A DNA stretch of 64,000 bases. Origin: Hortaea werneckii (lineage: Eukaryota > Ascomycota > Dothideomycetes > Mycosphaerellales > Teratosphaeriaceae). The position numbers and the translations under genes are program-made. The notes beneath the pieces were generated by a model. That model saw only the letters and a list, made by a program, of their open reading frames with translations, was not told the origin of the DNA and did no database searches. The stretch spans positions 19,989 to 83,988 of the forward strand of contig JBAOKB010000014.1 in NCBI GenBank assembly GCA_037044905.1, read 5' to 3'. Each line of letters begins with the position of its first letter. Position 1 is the first letter of the stretch. Shown piece by piece: positions 21,466 to 32,328 of this stretch.

Positions 21466-24400
21466 ATGTCCGAAGAGACCGAAGCGAAGGGCAAGAAATG
21501 GAAAAGCAAATGGGCCAAAGTGCTAGAGAAGAAAGATGCTCTGCAATCACGACACGATAACATAAAGCACGACAATAATGTAGGCACCGGTTTCGACGAG
21601 AATGTGGTCGATTTCCTCAAGCCTTCGACTGAAGCAAGCGCGGCGAAGCCGAAGCTGAATCTTGCAGTCGCGCAGCGCTGGCCGGATGCGCAACAGGTCA
21701 AGAATGCACACGAGCAGCCCATGCCGATAGGGGGTCGGTTTGTGTACCGGTTGCCCAGGAATGCGGGAGGGTTGAGCGTGGGCTTCGTCAAGACGGTGCC
21801 TGAGATAATCGGAGAGGGAGGCGACGAGTCCGAAGAACCTGTTGCTGAGATATCGAGGCGGAAGTCAGCACGGCCAAGATCAGTATCGGCTCGCCAGCCT
21901 CGCGCACCTGAGGAGGCGATTCCATGGGCAAGCAGGCAACAGCTGGAACAGCGAGGTGTTCTGACCACACAGGCTGTGGGAGCTGGCACATCTTTCGACA
22001 ATTTCAGACCAGCGCCAATGCGGCGCGTTCAGACTAGCCACGACGAGCTCTCTCCACCTCTGCAAAGAAAAGTCGCTTCACCACCTATACGAGAGCCGAG
22101 CCCACCGAAGCCCATTCTGAATCGCGTGCCTACGGGACTCAGTTCGCAGGACGAGACGAGTTCTAGTCCACCCGAAGATGTCCAACCAGCGATACCCGCT
22201 CCGCGTCCATCAGCTGCCTCCAGTGAGCACCCGGGTGCCCGGGCAGAACAGCGTTCCGACTCTGCCAGGGGTACTCTGTCGCCTAGTCCAATTGCAGCCA
22301 AAGCTCCCACCGTCCGGAAGCAGCGAGACATGCAGGCCAATGAGGGCATGACCCTGAGGAGGGCTAGCGCTCTGTACATGACAGAGGAACAGGACACAAG
22401 CACTTCAGCAGACGCTGACGTTGGCTTTCATCCTTCCCCTCACTTCTACAATGCACTTTCAGACATAGACGCGTCTGGCAATACAACGAGTGTCTCAGTC
22501 CCGAACATTTCCTTAGCGGAGGCCAATGATGAACCGTACAGCGCAGTGTCGCCTGCAAGTCCAAGCCCGTTTGCCGACCCCAAATACACCAAGCGACGTT
22601 CTGGTGAGCAGGTGCCAGTCATGGCGCCTCCGAGTCAACAGCCAGCAGAGAGCGCCACGCCACCAGTGAGGCAACCTCATGCACCGTATCAACCAAGTTA
22701 CATGCGCAGTGCTCAACAACCACAGGTCACTAGGACAAGGCCCTCAGTCGAGCAGCCCAGCTACATGCGCTTCGTGCAGCATGACCAGGCATCTTCACAG
22801 GGCTACCATGCACACGACACTGGCCCTGCGGTGTCGTCGCAACCCCTGCGATCGGCTCAGGCGGAGCCACCTCTTGAGCAGTCTTTTGGCGCCGCGCAAC
22901 CAGATTGGCAAGGTCTACCAATGTCAAAGCAAGGAGAATTTGACGATCAGACTAGCGATCACCATCGACCGTCTAACGATAGTTCATCTAGATCATTAGC
23001 CGAGCAAGCTTGCAGTGGCCCTGCTGTAGCGAATCTTGCCGCGAATTCATTCGAAGAAAGAAAGACCACGCCACTACTTGAGCAAGCGAGCTATCTGAGG
23101 GAACGAAGAGATTCAGACGCTAGCAGTGATGCGTCGTCGGTAGACCAGCCGGACTCATTCCAACTTTCTTCACCTTTATATGGTGTCGACCTCTCGCTTG
23201 GGAATCCGCAAGCCAGTCTCTCCCGAAATGTGACGGCTCAAGATGCGCCACACAGCTTATCGCTGCAAGCTCAGTCGAAGCCTAATCAAGGCGCTGGCGG
23301 CGGTGCGAACCACGGCCCTATACCTGTTCCTGCACGGTCGCCTCTGCGAGACCGGTCAAACCACTTCAAATCTCCCATCGGGAGTGAGAACTCATCTCAC
23401 GATCAACCGAACATGCCGAACAGCACCAATTCATTCTTTCCACCAACTTCGAGTAGCGGACATTCGCGGAATAGATCACGAGAAGAGCCTTCTCTGCTGA
23501 GCCCTAGTCAGACGAAGTCAGGTCCTCAGCGCAATGCCGGACTTCGCAAACAGTCCACTGAGTCACACTCCCAAAGCCCTGGTGGTTCTCTTTTGACGCC
23601 TACGTCGGCGAGTAACAATGCGCCTTCCGCACCATCTCCGTACTCACGTGGTCCTAGCCCTGCGGACTACTTCTCAGCAGCTAAAGCACCTCCTCTGCAT
23701 CCCAGTACTCCTTCGAAGTCACCTGGTGCCGTGTTGCGACAAGAAGAAGCGCCTCGGTCGGGCTCTGCCGCTTCCACTCGCTCTGCGTACCGACCAGTGC
23801 CTTCGCCATCACCGGTGAACGGGCCGTCTGACCCTGGTGGAGAACTTGCCCTCTCTGATTTCGCCGGTCGAGTTGCACACATGAGTGGGGTCTTCCGACT
23901 GACCGCTGAAAAGGAGCGACCGGCGGACACATGCGCACCTGAAGACTTCCTACGGACTGCGACTTGGTGGTATTCCATAGGCAAGGCTGGACTCGAAACT
24001 TTGTTACAACGACAGTATCGTCACCCCGAAGATCAAAGGGAGCTCCTCATGCAGCCTCATGTTGATCTTGCAAAGGCCTGGTGGTTACTTTCTGACCGAT
24101 TGGAGTCATTTGACGTTACAGACAGCGCGACTCCGCAAAGTGCACTTGCTACATCGCCAGGGGAGAGGGCTCTACAGCAAGCTGTGACAGTACTCAAACA
24201 ACGGTTCATGGGTCTTTGTGCCTCGATGGCTAAAAGCAGTCTCATGCCGCCGCATCAGTCGCTCATACAGGGCCAAGACACTACGATATGGTTGACCTAT
24301 CCACAATTTGCTCCTGATGCTACTGCTGTCCTGAGCGGTAACAAGGGGACCTCCCTGCCAACCGGCTCTTTGGCGCCGGCTATCCCACCAGTCGAGGCTT

Positions 24401-26195
24401 TGCCTCTTGGAGACACGCGTGAATTCTTTAACTATGCTCGTTCGCTCGTCAGCGTTGCCTTGAACACAGACGAAGCGGAAACTGATCGCGTTACCTTGCC
24501 GTGCATGTTGACAGTGTTACGTGGTCGTCGCGACTACCAGCCAGGCATTGTCATTGCAAGCCAGAATGACCTGATCAACATAAAGGTCGGACCGAAACAA
24601 TCAGACTCCAAAACCCTTACCTGGCACGATGTTTCTTGGAAGGCCAGCTCGTGCGGCATGGTGATTCACCTACCACGGGGGTTTGATCTTTCAGTTCGCA
24701 TGCATGAGAACGACTTCCGAACTGCGTGGAATGTTGTCCAGTATGCTAAGAAGGTCGAGCACAGTATGCGGCCTGAGGCCGGCGAGAGGCTTGTGCATGA
24801 AGTGCGTCTTGCCGAATTACAGTACATTGGCTCTTCTGGGTCTACTCCGTTCCCGCAGGACAAAATCAAGTCCTGTAGTGCAATGGTATTTGAACGACAC
24901 GAGGAGTACCGGGATGGTAACGGTCTACGAAGCCTACACCGTGGGTTTCGGCTCTTGCTCGTCACCGATCCAAGCCATAAATCGCTTAGCTGTGTCAGCC
25001 ATGAGCTTTACAAGCAAGACCCGTTGTACTTTGAGATGCTGACAGACGCTGCTGCAAATGGCACTACGGCAATGGTGATTCGAGTGAAGGAGGAGCAAAG
25101 GCAGTGCAGGATGCTGCTTGTGTTTCCGAACGCAGCAAGTCGCTCGAGTCTGTACGACATTCTAAACGGGCTAAGTATTGGTCAGGATGAATGCATCGTT
25201 GGCAAGATGGCAGTCACCAGCGTCGATGTACGAGCAGCACTACAAGGAGATGGCGTTTCAAGTCGTGGTCTTGGACAGCAGAACTTGCAATGGCAAAAGC
25301 TTGGCGTCACCAACCTTCGCCCTACCAGCATTGACAGCCGCATTCCAACTACGGTTGAGTCTGATCATTTGCGAATAATAGCCCGGCACACCACAGGTTG
25401 CGTGACGGATCGCGTCAACTTAGGCAAAGGCGAGCTGCAACTCCGCCTAGCTACTGCTGAGACTTTGGTTCCAGTTTTGCAAATTCTGCGTGGGCCGCAA
25501 GAGGATATTACAGCTTCTGTCGATGAGCGACATGCTCGCCCGGAAGTTGTAGATGCCACGACCGACCTCCTACGGACTTGCAGAAGTCAGGCTACAATTC
25601 GCGATTTCAGATTCGCTTCTCTTCCAGATCTGCACAACTTTCAAGCGGCCATCACAGGGTTTATAGTGCTTTACGATGGAGTAGCAGCCAGCTTTGGAAT
25701 CTCTAGACGTATGATGGTCGTCCCAATCCATCACAAGTGGCAAGCTGCCAATGTCCGTCTCCAGCTCGTTCAAGCTGGAAACGTCACGCGGGTTCTTGCT
25801 TTCATGGAGGACTTCACCCATGCGGATGCCCTCTGCTTCCAGGTCAAGTCTTCAGATAATTTCGAGGCTGGGAAAGGTGACAGCAAGGGCAAGAAGTGGA
25901 CGGTGAAAATGGTGGATGCCAAGTTCAGCTTGCCTCGGCGCGAGAAAGGCGAGGTTGATCCCGAGCAGAAGATTCGAAGGAGATTTGTCAATCTTGAGGG
26001 GCTCGAGTACGCAGAAGAGCACGATGACATTACCGTCTCCTTCGACACCGAACAAGGTACGTCTTATCGTTTTATTGGGGAAGGGGAAATCGTGGCTGCG
26101 ACTGCTAACAAGTTACAGAACGCGACAGATTTGCCCAGGCACTGCCAGCATCTACCACGGTAGGGCGCGGGATCACACTCAAGCGAAGGATATGA
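21466..26195 (+). CDS. large conserved-looking fungal protein, function unknown
   Basis: 1555-aa protein. Exon 1 is 21466-26056 and exon 2 is 26119-26195. An in-frame read-through of the last intron would stop at 26163, but gtacgt and a gctaac...ttacag acceptor support splicing, giving the end ERDRFAQALP...KRRI. The N-terminal 790 residues are disordered and Ser/Pro/Gln-rich, with many SP/TP sites. The C-terminal 750 residues look folded: a helical block (RTATWWYSIGKAGLE...DLAKAWWLLSDRLES), then several beta-rich modules that might be PH-like (VSWKASSCGMVIHLPRG, KWQAANVRLQLVQAG, DITVSFDTEQE). The last module resembles the end of a PH domain, but this is speculative. No enzyme motif or membrane segment is seen. 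Confidence 0.85.
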
Positions 26196-26491
26196 TCGAT
26201 TGTTTCCATGACGATACCCACATTCCATTAGCATCGCGTTTCAGCGTTCGACATCAATGCTGTACTTATATCGGCTGCAATTACTCATATGGGCAGGTGG
26301 GTAGCCTCACGCCCTACCGTAAGAGCCGCACGTGGGGAAACGGAGATACCCCTCGCTGCTTGGCATCCATTACAAGGCCCAAGACAGCGAGATGCAGTAC
26401 AGACCATCAATCAGAAGATAATATATCAACTGCACATCACGCTTCTCGTCCCTAGTCTTTTGCGCCTGTAGAGAACACACGCATTGTGGTA

Positions 26492-27793
26492 ATGGCTGAG
26501 GCTAACGGCAATCCAAATACGGCGGAGCTCACAGTTCCCCAGCCGCCAGGAACTCCACGCAACTCTATCGCAACCAGAAGCGTGCACGCGGATGATCCGA
26601 TCAACTCTTACACTGACGTCGCACCCGCCCTGCATGTATCGTCGACTTTCCGCTATCCCCACGATCCAGACCAACTTCACCCGACCGACGATCTAGACAT
26701 TCCGGATCGAGAGCCGGGCACAGCGATAGCGGCCGACTCACACATCTACTCCCGCCTCACGGCACCGAACAGCTCACGCCTCGAGCTCCTCCTCACGTCC
26801 TTGATTGGCGCTCCATGCCTCACATATACTTCCGGGCTCGCGGCCTTCCACGCATTGCTGGTCTACGTCAATCCGAAGGTCGTCGCCATTGGAGCAGGAT
26901 ACCACGGCTGCCATGGAGTGCTGGACATCTACAAGAAGCTGACCAAGTGCAAAGTCGTTGATTTGTTCGATGAGAAGAGCTGGGACGAGGCAGGGTTAGG
27001 GGAGGGCGATATGGTGCACCTCGAGACTCCGGTCAACCCCACGGGTAAGGCCTACAATATCCAATACTACGCTGAGCAGGCGCACAAAAGAGGAGCGGTC
27101 CTGACTATCGACTCCACATTCGCTCCGCCGCCGTTGCAAGACCCGTTCAAGTGGGGTGCGGACTATGTCATGCATTCGGGCACGAAGTACATCGGTGGTC
27201 ATTCAGATATGCTGTGCGGTGTGATTGCTATCGGTAAGAACAGAGAAGGCTGGGAAAAGGACTACTGGACGATGTTTGGCGAACGGTTGCATCTCGGGGC
27301 GGTGATGGGCAGCATGGAGGGCTGGCTGGGCGTGAGGAGTCTCCGCACATTCGAGCTGAGAGTCGCACGCCAGAGTCAGAACGCGGACAAACTCGTCGCG
27401 TTCCTGGATGGCTGTCTGAATGGGTCGGAGAAAGGCGAGGCAGCTGAAGCGGTCAAGGCTGTCGTGGCTAAGATCGACCATGCTTCGCTGCAGGCTTCCG
27501 AGATGGGCTGGCTGAAGAAGCAGATGCCTAACGGTTTTGGACCAGTCTTCAGCGTCGATCTGAAGAACGGCACGCAAGCCCGCAGACTGCCTAGCAAACT
27601 GAGCCTCTTCCACCACGCTACCAGTCTCGGCGGTGTAGAAAGCCTCATCGAGTGGCGCCGGATGAGCGACAACACGGTTGCGGACACCTTGTGCCGCGTC
27701 AGCGTCGGCGTCGAAGCCTGGGAGGATCTTCGAGACGACCTGGTTCATGGGTGTATGGAGCTTGCCAAGGAAGCTGAGCTGAGCATGTCGTAG
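26492..27793 (+). CDS. Cys/Met-metabolism PLP enzyme (cystathionine gamma-synthase / beta-lyase-like)
   Basis: Single-exon 433-aa fold-type I pyridoxal phosphate enzyme of the trans-sulfuration family. The frame begins with a GTG at 26486, but the first ATG at 26492 is used. The Schiff-base lysine is Lys232 in HSGTKYIGGHSD. The Asp that binds the pyridine nitrogen is about Asp207 in LTIDSTFAPP. The substrate/cofactor loop YSRLTAPNSSRLE near residue 86 and the TYTSGLAAFHALL helix also fit. The N-terminus and insertions look more like the poorly characterised yeast YHR112C group than canonical Str2/Str3. The exact reaction (gamma-synthase, beta-lyase or gamma-lyase) cannot be decided from sequence. 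Confidence 0.88.
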   Translation: MAEANGNPNTAELTVPQPPGTPRNSIATRSVHADDPINSYTDVAPALHVSSTFRYPHDPDQLHPTDDLDIPDREPGTAIAADSHIYSRLTAPNSSRLELLLTSLIGAPCLTYTSGLAAFHALLVYVNPKVVAIGAGYHGCHGVLDIYKKLTKCKVVDLFDEKSWDEAGLGEGDMVHLETPVNPTGKAYNIQYYAEQAHKRGAVLTIDSTFAPPPLQDPFKWGADYVMHSGTKYIGGHSDMLCGVIAIGKNREGWEKDYWTMFGERLHLGAVMGSMEGWLGVRSLRTFELRVARQSQNADKLVAFLDGCLNGSEKGEAAEAVKAVVAKIDHASLQASEMGWLKKQMPNGFGPVFSVDLKNGTQARRLPSKLSLFHHATSLGGVESLIEWRRMSDNTVADTLCRVSVGVEAWEDLRDDLVHGCMELAKEAELSMS

Positions 27794-29021
27794 ATGAAGC
27801 GGCGCTTTATAGATGATAGAGATTGACGATCTAACGTATCTCCCTCAGACTTGACAGTATCTCCAACATGTGGATGGTGTACCTTTGTGTTTCATATAGG
27901 GAGCGTTCCAGGTTGCAGCTTTTGGCCACAGGAACAAATTGAATGTGCGTTGTAACCAACAAGACCCGCAGGTAGTCTTTCGTCGCCAATGCTCACAAAT
28001 TCGTAAGGGAGCCAAAAGGCAGTCTCTGTTAAGAGCGGGCCCCCTTCGTCACCGAGAGAAGCGCTGTTGCGTCGAACGCGATTCACATTAAATCCTGCGC
28101 GCTGCTGCACTGCATTGCGTGAATTCGAGCTTAGTGAGGGGCATCTAGCGCTCCGCCGATGGAAGATGTAGGTGTAACTGGATGGAGGAGGGAATCGCTT
28201 CGTGCCACGAGCTTAGAAAAACACGTCGGGCTCCCGTCGACAGGGTGAACCTCTCCAAGCGCTGTTCATTGCATCGAGAAATCGCGCACTACTCCTGATA
28301 ACTCACCAGCCTCAATTCGTCGTGTTCCGGAGGGCCGAGAGCAAGTATGCCGGACAGCTGTTGTTCTACGTATTCTACGTGGCTGCACGGCGTCTTGCAC
28401 CCAGTCATCGGAGGGCGGACTTTTCTCTTAACGATAAACCGTATCAGAGCAGCTGAACCTCTGACCGTGACGCGCCCCAAAACCGAGTCAGAAACCGCGA
28501 GACAGATGATCCCTAATGTGAGATGCAATGCCATCTCGAGTACTCTCTCCAATCCTTCGGAGAAAAGGAAATAAAAGGAAGAAAACCACTCCCCATGATG
28601 CCGCTTATCATCTCTCACCTTGTCATCTTGATGTAAAATAGAATACCGCTAAACATACTCGTCGAAGGACTCAGGATATCTCTATGCACATAAATCGGAC
28701 CCTTTCCTCCCCGGCTCTATCGATCCCTGCCTCATACCACCATTCATTCTCCTTTTCCCCGGAGCCAGGCAGACAGACAGACAGAGAAGGAGGCAGGATC
28801 CCCCCGCTTTTTTTTTTTTTTTTTTTTTTTTTTGACCACCAGGACTTGAAGCCCAAACAAAGCTAAAGGTCTCACTAAAAAGAAAACCATAAAAAGAAAA
28901 AAAAAGAAAAGAAACGCCACATTGAAGCTGTTGAAGCGCACTGCCGTGAGAAAACGTTACTTGTACGTCTGTGTGTGTGTGTGTGCCTCCTGACCTTGGC
29001 CCCATCACCTTTTTAAAACGT
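27794..29021. other. intergenic with poly-T and TG repeats
   Basis: Convergent 3' flanks of the PLP enzyme and OSBP genes. It holds a T26 run at 28808-28833, an A-rich stretch to about 28912 and a short TG repeat near 28970-28984. No gene is recognised. Confidence 0.35.
28808..28833. repeat. T26 homopolymer
   Basis: Uninterrupted run of 26 T, about 190 bp beyond the OSBP stop codon. The length may be inexact in an assembly. Confidence 0.8.
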
Positions 29022-30601
29022 TCACGACTCGGCATCAATGAACGTGTCCTCCTGGCCCATACTATCCTGTCTCCGGACGGGGTTGCCGCGGCCAAGACTC
29101 ATACCACCCATGGCGCCCTCTAGATCCTTGGTCCCAGCACCGGAACTTTGCTTCCCCTGCTGCTGCTGCTGCGCTGATGAGGAGTCGTTCTGGCCGAAAT
29201 CGATGAGGTCGCCTCCGCTGGCTTGTTGGGCCTGTCCTTCTTGTTCTTCTTTAGGACTCTTGGGCGGTAATGGTTTGCCCTGCTGTGAAGGGAGTTGGAC
29301 GTCTTCTGCCATCTCGCCCCATTGTTGACCGGGCAGTATGGGTGCAATGGCGAGGATCTGTTTGACTTGCTCTTCCACTGGTCGAGTGTGGTCGACTTCA
29401 GCATCGATGATCCAGTCGAGCTTCTCTTCATCTCCGGCCGGCACCTCCTTGAAGAGTTTCGGCTTCCATGCCTCTTCCCCTCTTTCAGCGGCTTCCCGTC
29501 GCTGTTCGTCTTCGACTCTAGATTTCTCGTCTGTCGCGGTTCTCTGATCCGCTTTCTTAATCGCCTGCACAGTAGGCTGCCAGAGCCGCTGGGATTCCCG
29601 CGGTCCCTGCTCGCTGATTGGCCTGCTCTTGGGTAGGGATGGCTTGGCTGTGCTGGCGTCGAAGAATAGTTCCTTCTTGCCCGTTGCCAGGTCCTTAATG
29701 TACATTTTCTCGTGCCAAAACCCGCTGAGCTCGAAGAGCTGCTTGCCGGTCGCTGACTCCTTGATATAGCCTCCAATGGCATTGTAGGTTCCACCCATCC
29801 AGCCCTTGACCTTGAACTCAACATCGGCTTCGAGGCCACTCTCTGGACACTTGACGAGGGCGTGATCGCCTAGCTCGTACTTCATCTTGCCGAAGAGAAT
29901 GCCTCGGGCATACATGTTAGGCTGAGTGATGAAGCTACAATCTCTCGGTTAGTGATGTGTTCCTCCATCATACTGTTACAGATGTCGCGGATGACTTACT
30001 ATCGCTCGCCTCTCTCCAGGAACCTCATAACCGCTATACCTTCCATGAAACTCCCTACGCTATTGCCCAAGAATTTGCTTCTCGGCTTGAGGGTACCGTC
30101 GATCCGGATGTTGTGATCTGGAGCCATGAAGAAGTAGGAGCTCTTGGGCGGGTGATGTGAGGTCTGCTCGCTAATGTAGTACCCTCTCGTGCCATCTTCA
30201 TAATCCCAGTACCCAGTAAATGTCTCGCCCAGGATAGGGTTCAGGGGCTTCTTCACACCCGGCGGCTTGATGTGCCAGCCGCTCAGGTAGAACTTGGTGA
30301 CGGCGACGAAGCGTTGAACGGGGTCGTCAATGTCGGGCATGGGTAGGAGGGTCTCCGGGTGTGCCATGAAGTTGGTTATCCGCTCCAGCATACTTCGCGG
30401 CTCGAGGATGAAGGTGGGAAGGGTCACGCGGCTGAGGTCGGCTCCAGGGCGGAGCTGAGAGATGATGTGGGTGAGCACGTTGCCCTGCTCGGAGCTCACG
30501 ACGGTTTCATCCTCGCCAGGCTCGCTGTCGACACGTGCTTCGTCGGTGGAAGACCGTGCCGAGGCGGAGCTGGTCTTGCGGTGCGAGTGGCCGAGAACCA
30601 T
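29022..30601 (-). CDS. oxysterol-binding protein-related lipid-transfer protein (short Osh type)
   Basis: Cytosolic lipid exchanger of the OSBP/ORP family. Exon 1 is 30000-30601 and exon 2 is 29022-29934; the product is 504 aa. The family fingerprint EQTSHHPP is at residues 145-152, after NPILGETF (121-128), which helps bind PI4P. The lid region (RPGADLSRVTLPTFILEPRS) is at the N-terminus. There is no PH, ankyrin or FFAT segment, so it belongs with short Osh4 or Osh6/7 types; the LPTF-LEPRSMLE lid and the genomic nearness to tricalbin hint at Osh6/7 (phosphatidylserine transport). The last 120 residues are an acidic, Gln-rich disordered tail with a DLIDFG motif. Confidence 0.9.
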
Positions 30602-31752
30602 GATGGGCAGCGACCCAAGCGACGCGGCACCGGAGTCGAATGGGAAGGAGGCTTTCGAGCGGGCCTTTGTAGTCGTCCCCGGAGCAGAGCTTCCTTAGAA
30701 AGTAGGCAGCGGCGTCGAGGCAGGTAGGCAGCGGAGAGCGGGAAGCGGCGGTGATGAGCAGAGTTGGGGGTGGGTGTTCACGGCGGGGTGCAGTGAGAAA
30801 GTATCAGGGCGGTACGTGTACAGCAGCGGTGGTGTAAGTGGTGAAGCCGACGGTATCGCTAGTAGTAGTCGGTAGTTCACAGGACCTAAAGACTAATAGT
30901 AGGTGGGAGAGTTGCCTGGTGGAGAAGGCACGGTTTGGATCAGGCACGCACAAACTTCCAGTAGTCCACCAGCACCAGCAGCACCACTGGCTTCATCAGC
31001 CCGCATCAGCTCGCATCACCTCGCGACGTACGTCACTGGCCCCGCGAAAGCCCTGCCCGCTGTCTGCCAAGCCTGTCTCCTTTTTTGTGTCCCCCTTGGC
31101 CGCCCGGTACTTTGCCGCCCATGGCCTTACACGCTTTTTTCGCGATCTCGTATAGAGATACCCCTGTTGCAGAACATGTGTTGAGCACAGGATCACAGAA
31201 GTGATTGCGTGGCGGTCAAGCGGCATGCAAACCGGCCATACTCCTCTCTTAAGGTACACAAAAGAACTCAAGAATATCGATTCTAACTGGGCGCCTAAGC
31301 TTTCCCAGTATGCAAGGCGATCGAGCCGATGGTCAGGGAAGAAAACATAGGCACTGGCAAAGGCCAAATACATTAGAGCTCATTTACAGACGTCGTCTCC
31401 GGCAGCTGTTTCTCATTACATGTCAACTTAATGGTAGAAGGCTTCCCAAAACCCTTTAATTCACTCGTTCAGTAAATTGCATTTGTCGTTGTTGTCAAGA
31501 AGGCAACCCCCCCTCCCCCCAACATGATGCACATCCCAGATCAAAACTCAGATTGACAGTCAAAAAGAACGGAAATATACAGTGATGAACATCATTAGGT
31601 TTCCACACATAGGTACAATTAGCGACTTAAGAAGAACGACAAGAATGGAAAAAAAGACGGTTTTAGAGGGACAATCGAGGAAGGAGAAAAGAAAAACAAA
31701 AGTCTCGCCCGTATTGGTATCACGCCACAGTGTCACACACAAGACGAATCCC
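30602..31752. other. intergenic upstream of OSBP gene
   Basis: About 1.15 kb, probably the OSBP promoter and the 3' flank of the next ORF. No protein-like ORF or RNA is recognised. Confidence 0.35.
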
Positions 31753-32307
31753 CTAAACGCCTTCTTCCTCCTCCTCCTTTCCCCCTCCCTTCCCCTTCTT
31801 CGCAGCCTTCAAAGAAAACCTCCTCGCCAGATCACCCAAAGAGTTTCTCCTCCCATTGCTTTCTTCTCCTCCTCCTCCTCCTCCTCCTTCTCCTCCTTTT
31901 TTCAATGACCCCTTCATAGATAGATTACCAACCTGATGCGTACTAGGAGAATCAACCGAAGGCGCGAGGTGATCCAGACTAACGGTGCTTTCGGCAGGGG
32001 TGAAAAGGCTAGGGGCGTCGATAGAGTCTTTCCGGAGACTGGCGACGGAGCTCCGGAACGCCTCGCGGGTGTGGTGGTAGGCTTTCTTAGGGACTTGTTT
32101 GATCTTCTCGCGATGCAGGCGCGGGACACGAGGGACATGAGGGGAATGTCTCGGTGCGAAGTAGTCCCGCCCGTCGTGTTCTTCCTGGCCATCGTGTGTC
32201 GATCGGTTGTGGTGTCTCTGACGGCGGTCATGATGGTGATGAGAATGATGGTGATGGTGGAAATGAGGGCGTCGAGGTAGATGTGGCAGGCTGAGCGTCC
32301 GCCGCAT
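31753..32307 (-). CDS. His-rich basic hypothetical protein, in frame behind tricalbin
   Basis: 184-aa ORF beginning MRRTLSLPHL, then a dense His/Arg tract (HHHHHSHHHH), an REKIKQVPKKAYHHTREAF helix and a Gly/Glu/Lys-rich end with RRFSLKAAKK. It has no membrane segment or known domain. Its ATG lies 22 bp beyond the tricalbin stop codon and in the same frame, with no stop between. There is too little room for a normal promoter and 3' UTR. It may be a separate small gene, a read-through extension, or a tricalbin C-terminal exon reached by splicing I cannot see. A chance low-complexity ORF is also possible. Confidence 0.4.
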   Translation of the reverse strand: MRRTLSLPHLPRRPHFHHHHHSHHHHDRRQRHHNRSTHDGQEEHDGRDYFAPRHSPHVPRVPRLHREKIKQVPKKAYHHTREAFRSSVASLRKDSIDAPSLFTPAESTVSLDHLAPSVDSPSTHQVGNLSMKGSLKKGGEGGGGGGGEESNGRRNSLGDLARRFSLKAAKKGKGGGKEEEEEGV

Positions 32308-32328
32308 CTCATGATCCCGATCAGTATC

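Noticed and set aside
26057..26163. Read-through C-terminus of the 1555-aa protein
   Set aside because: The segment from gtacgt to ttacag has donor, branch motif and acceptor, so it is taken as an intron.
29120..29839. 239-codon frame on the minus strand
   Set aside because: Shifted reading of the oxysterol-binding protein gene; Ser/Arg-rich with no domain.
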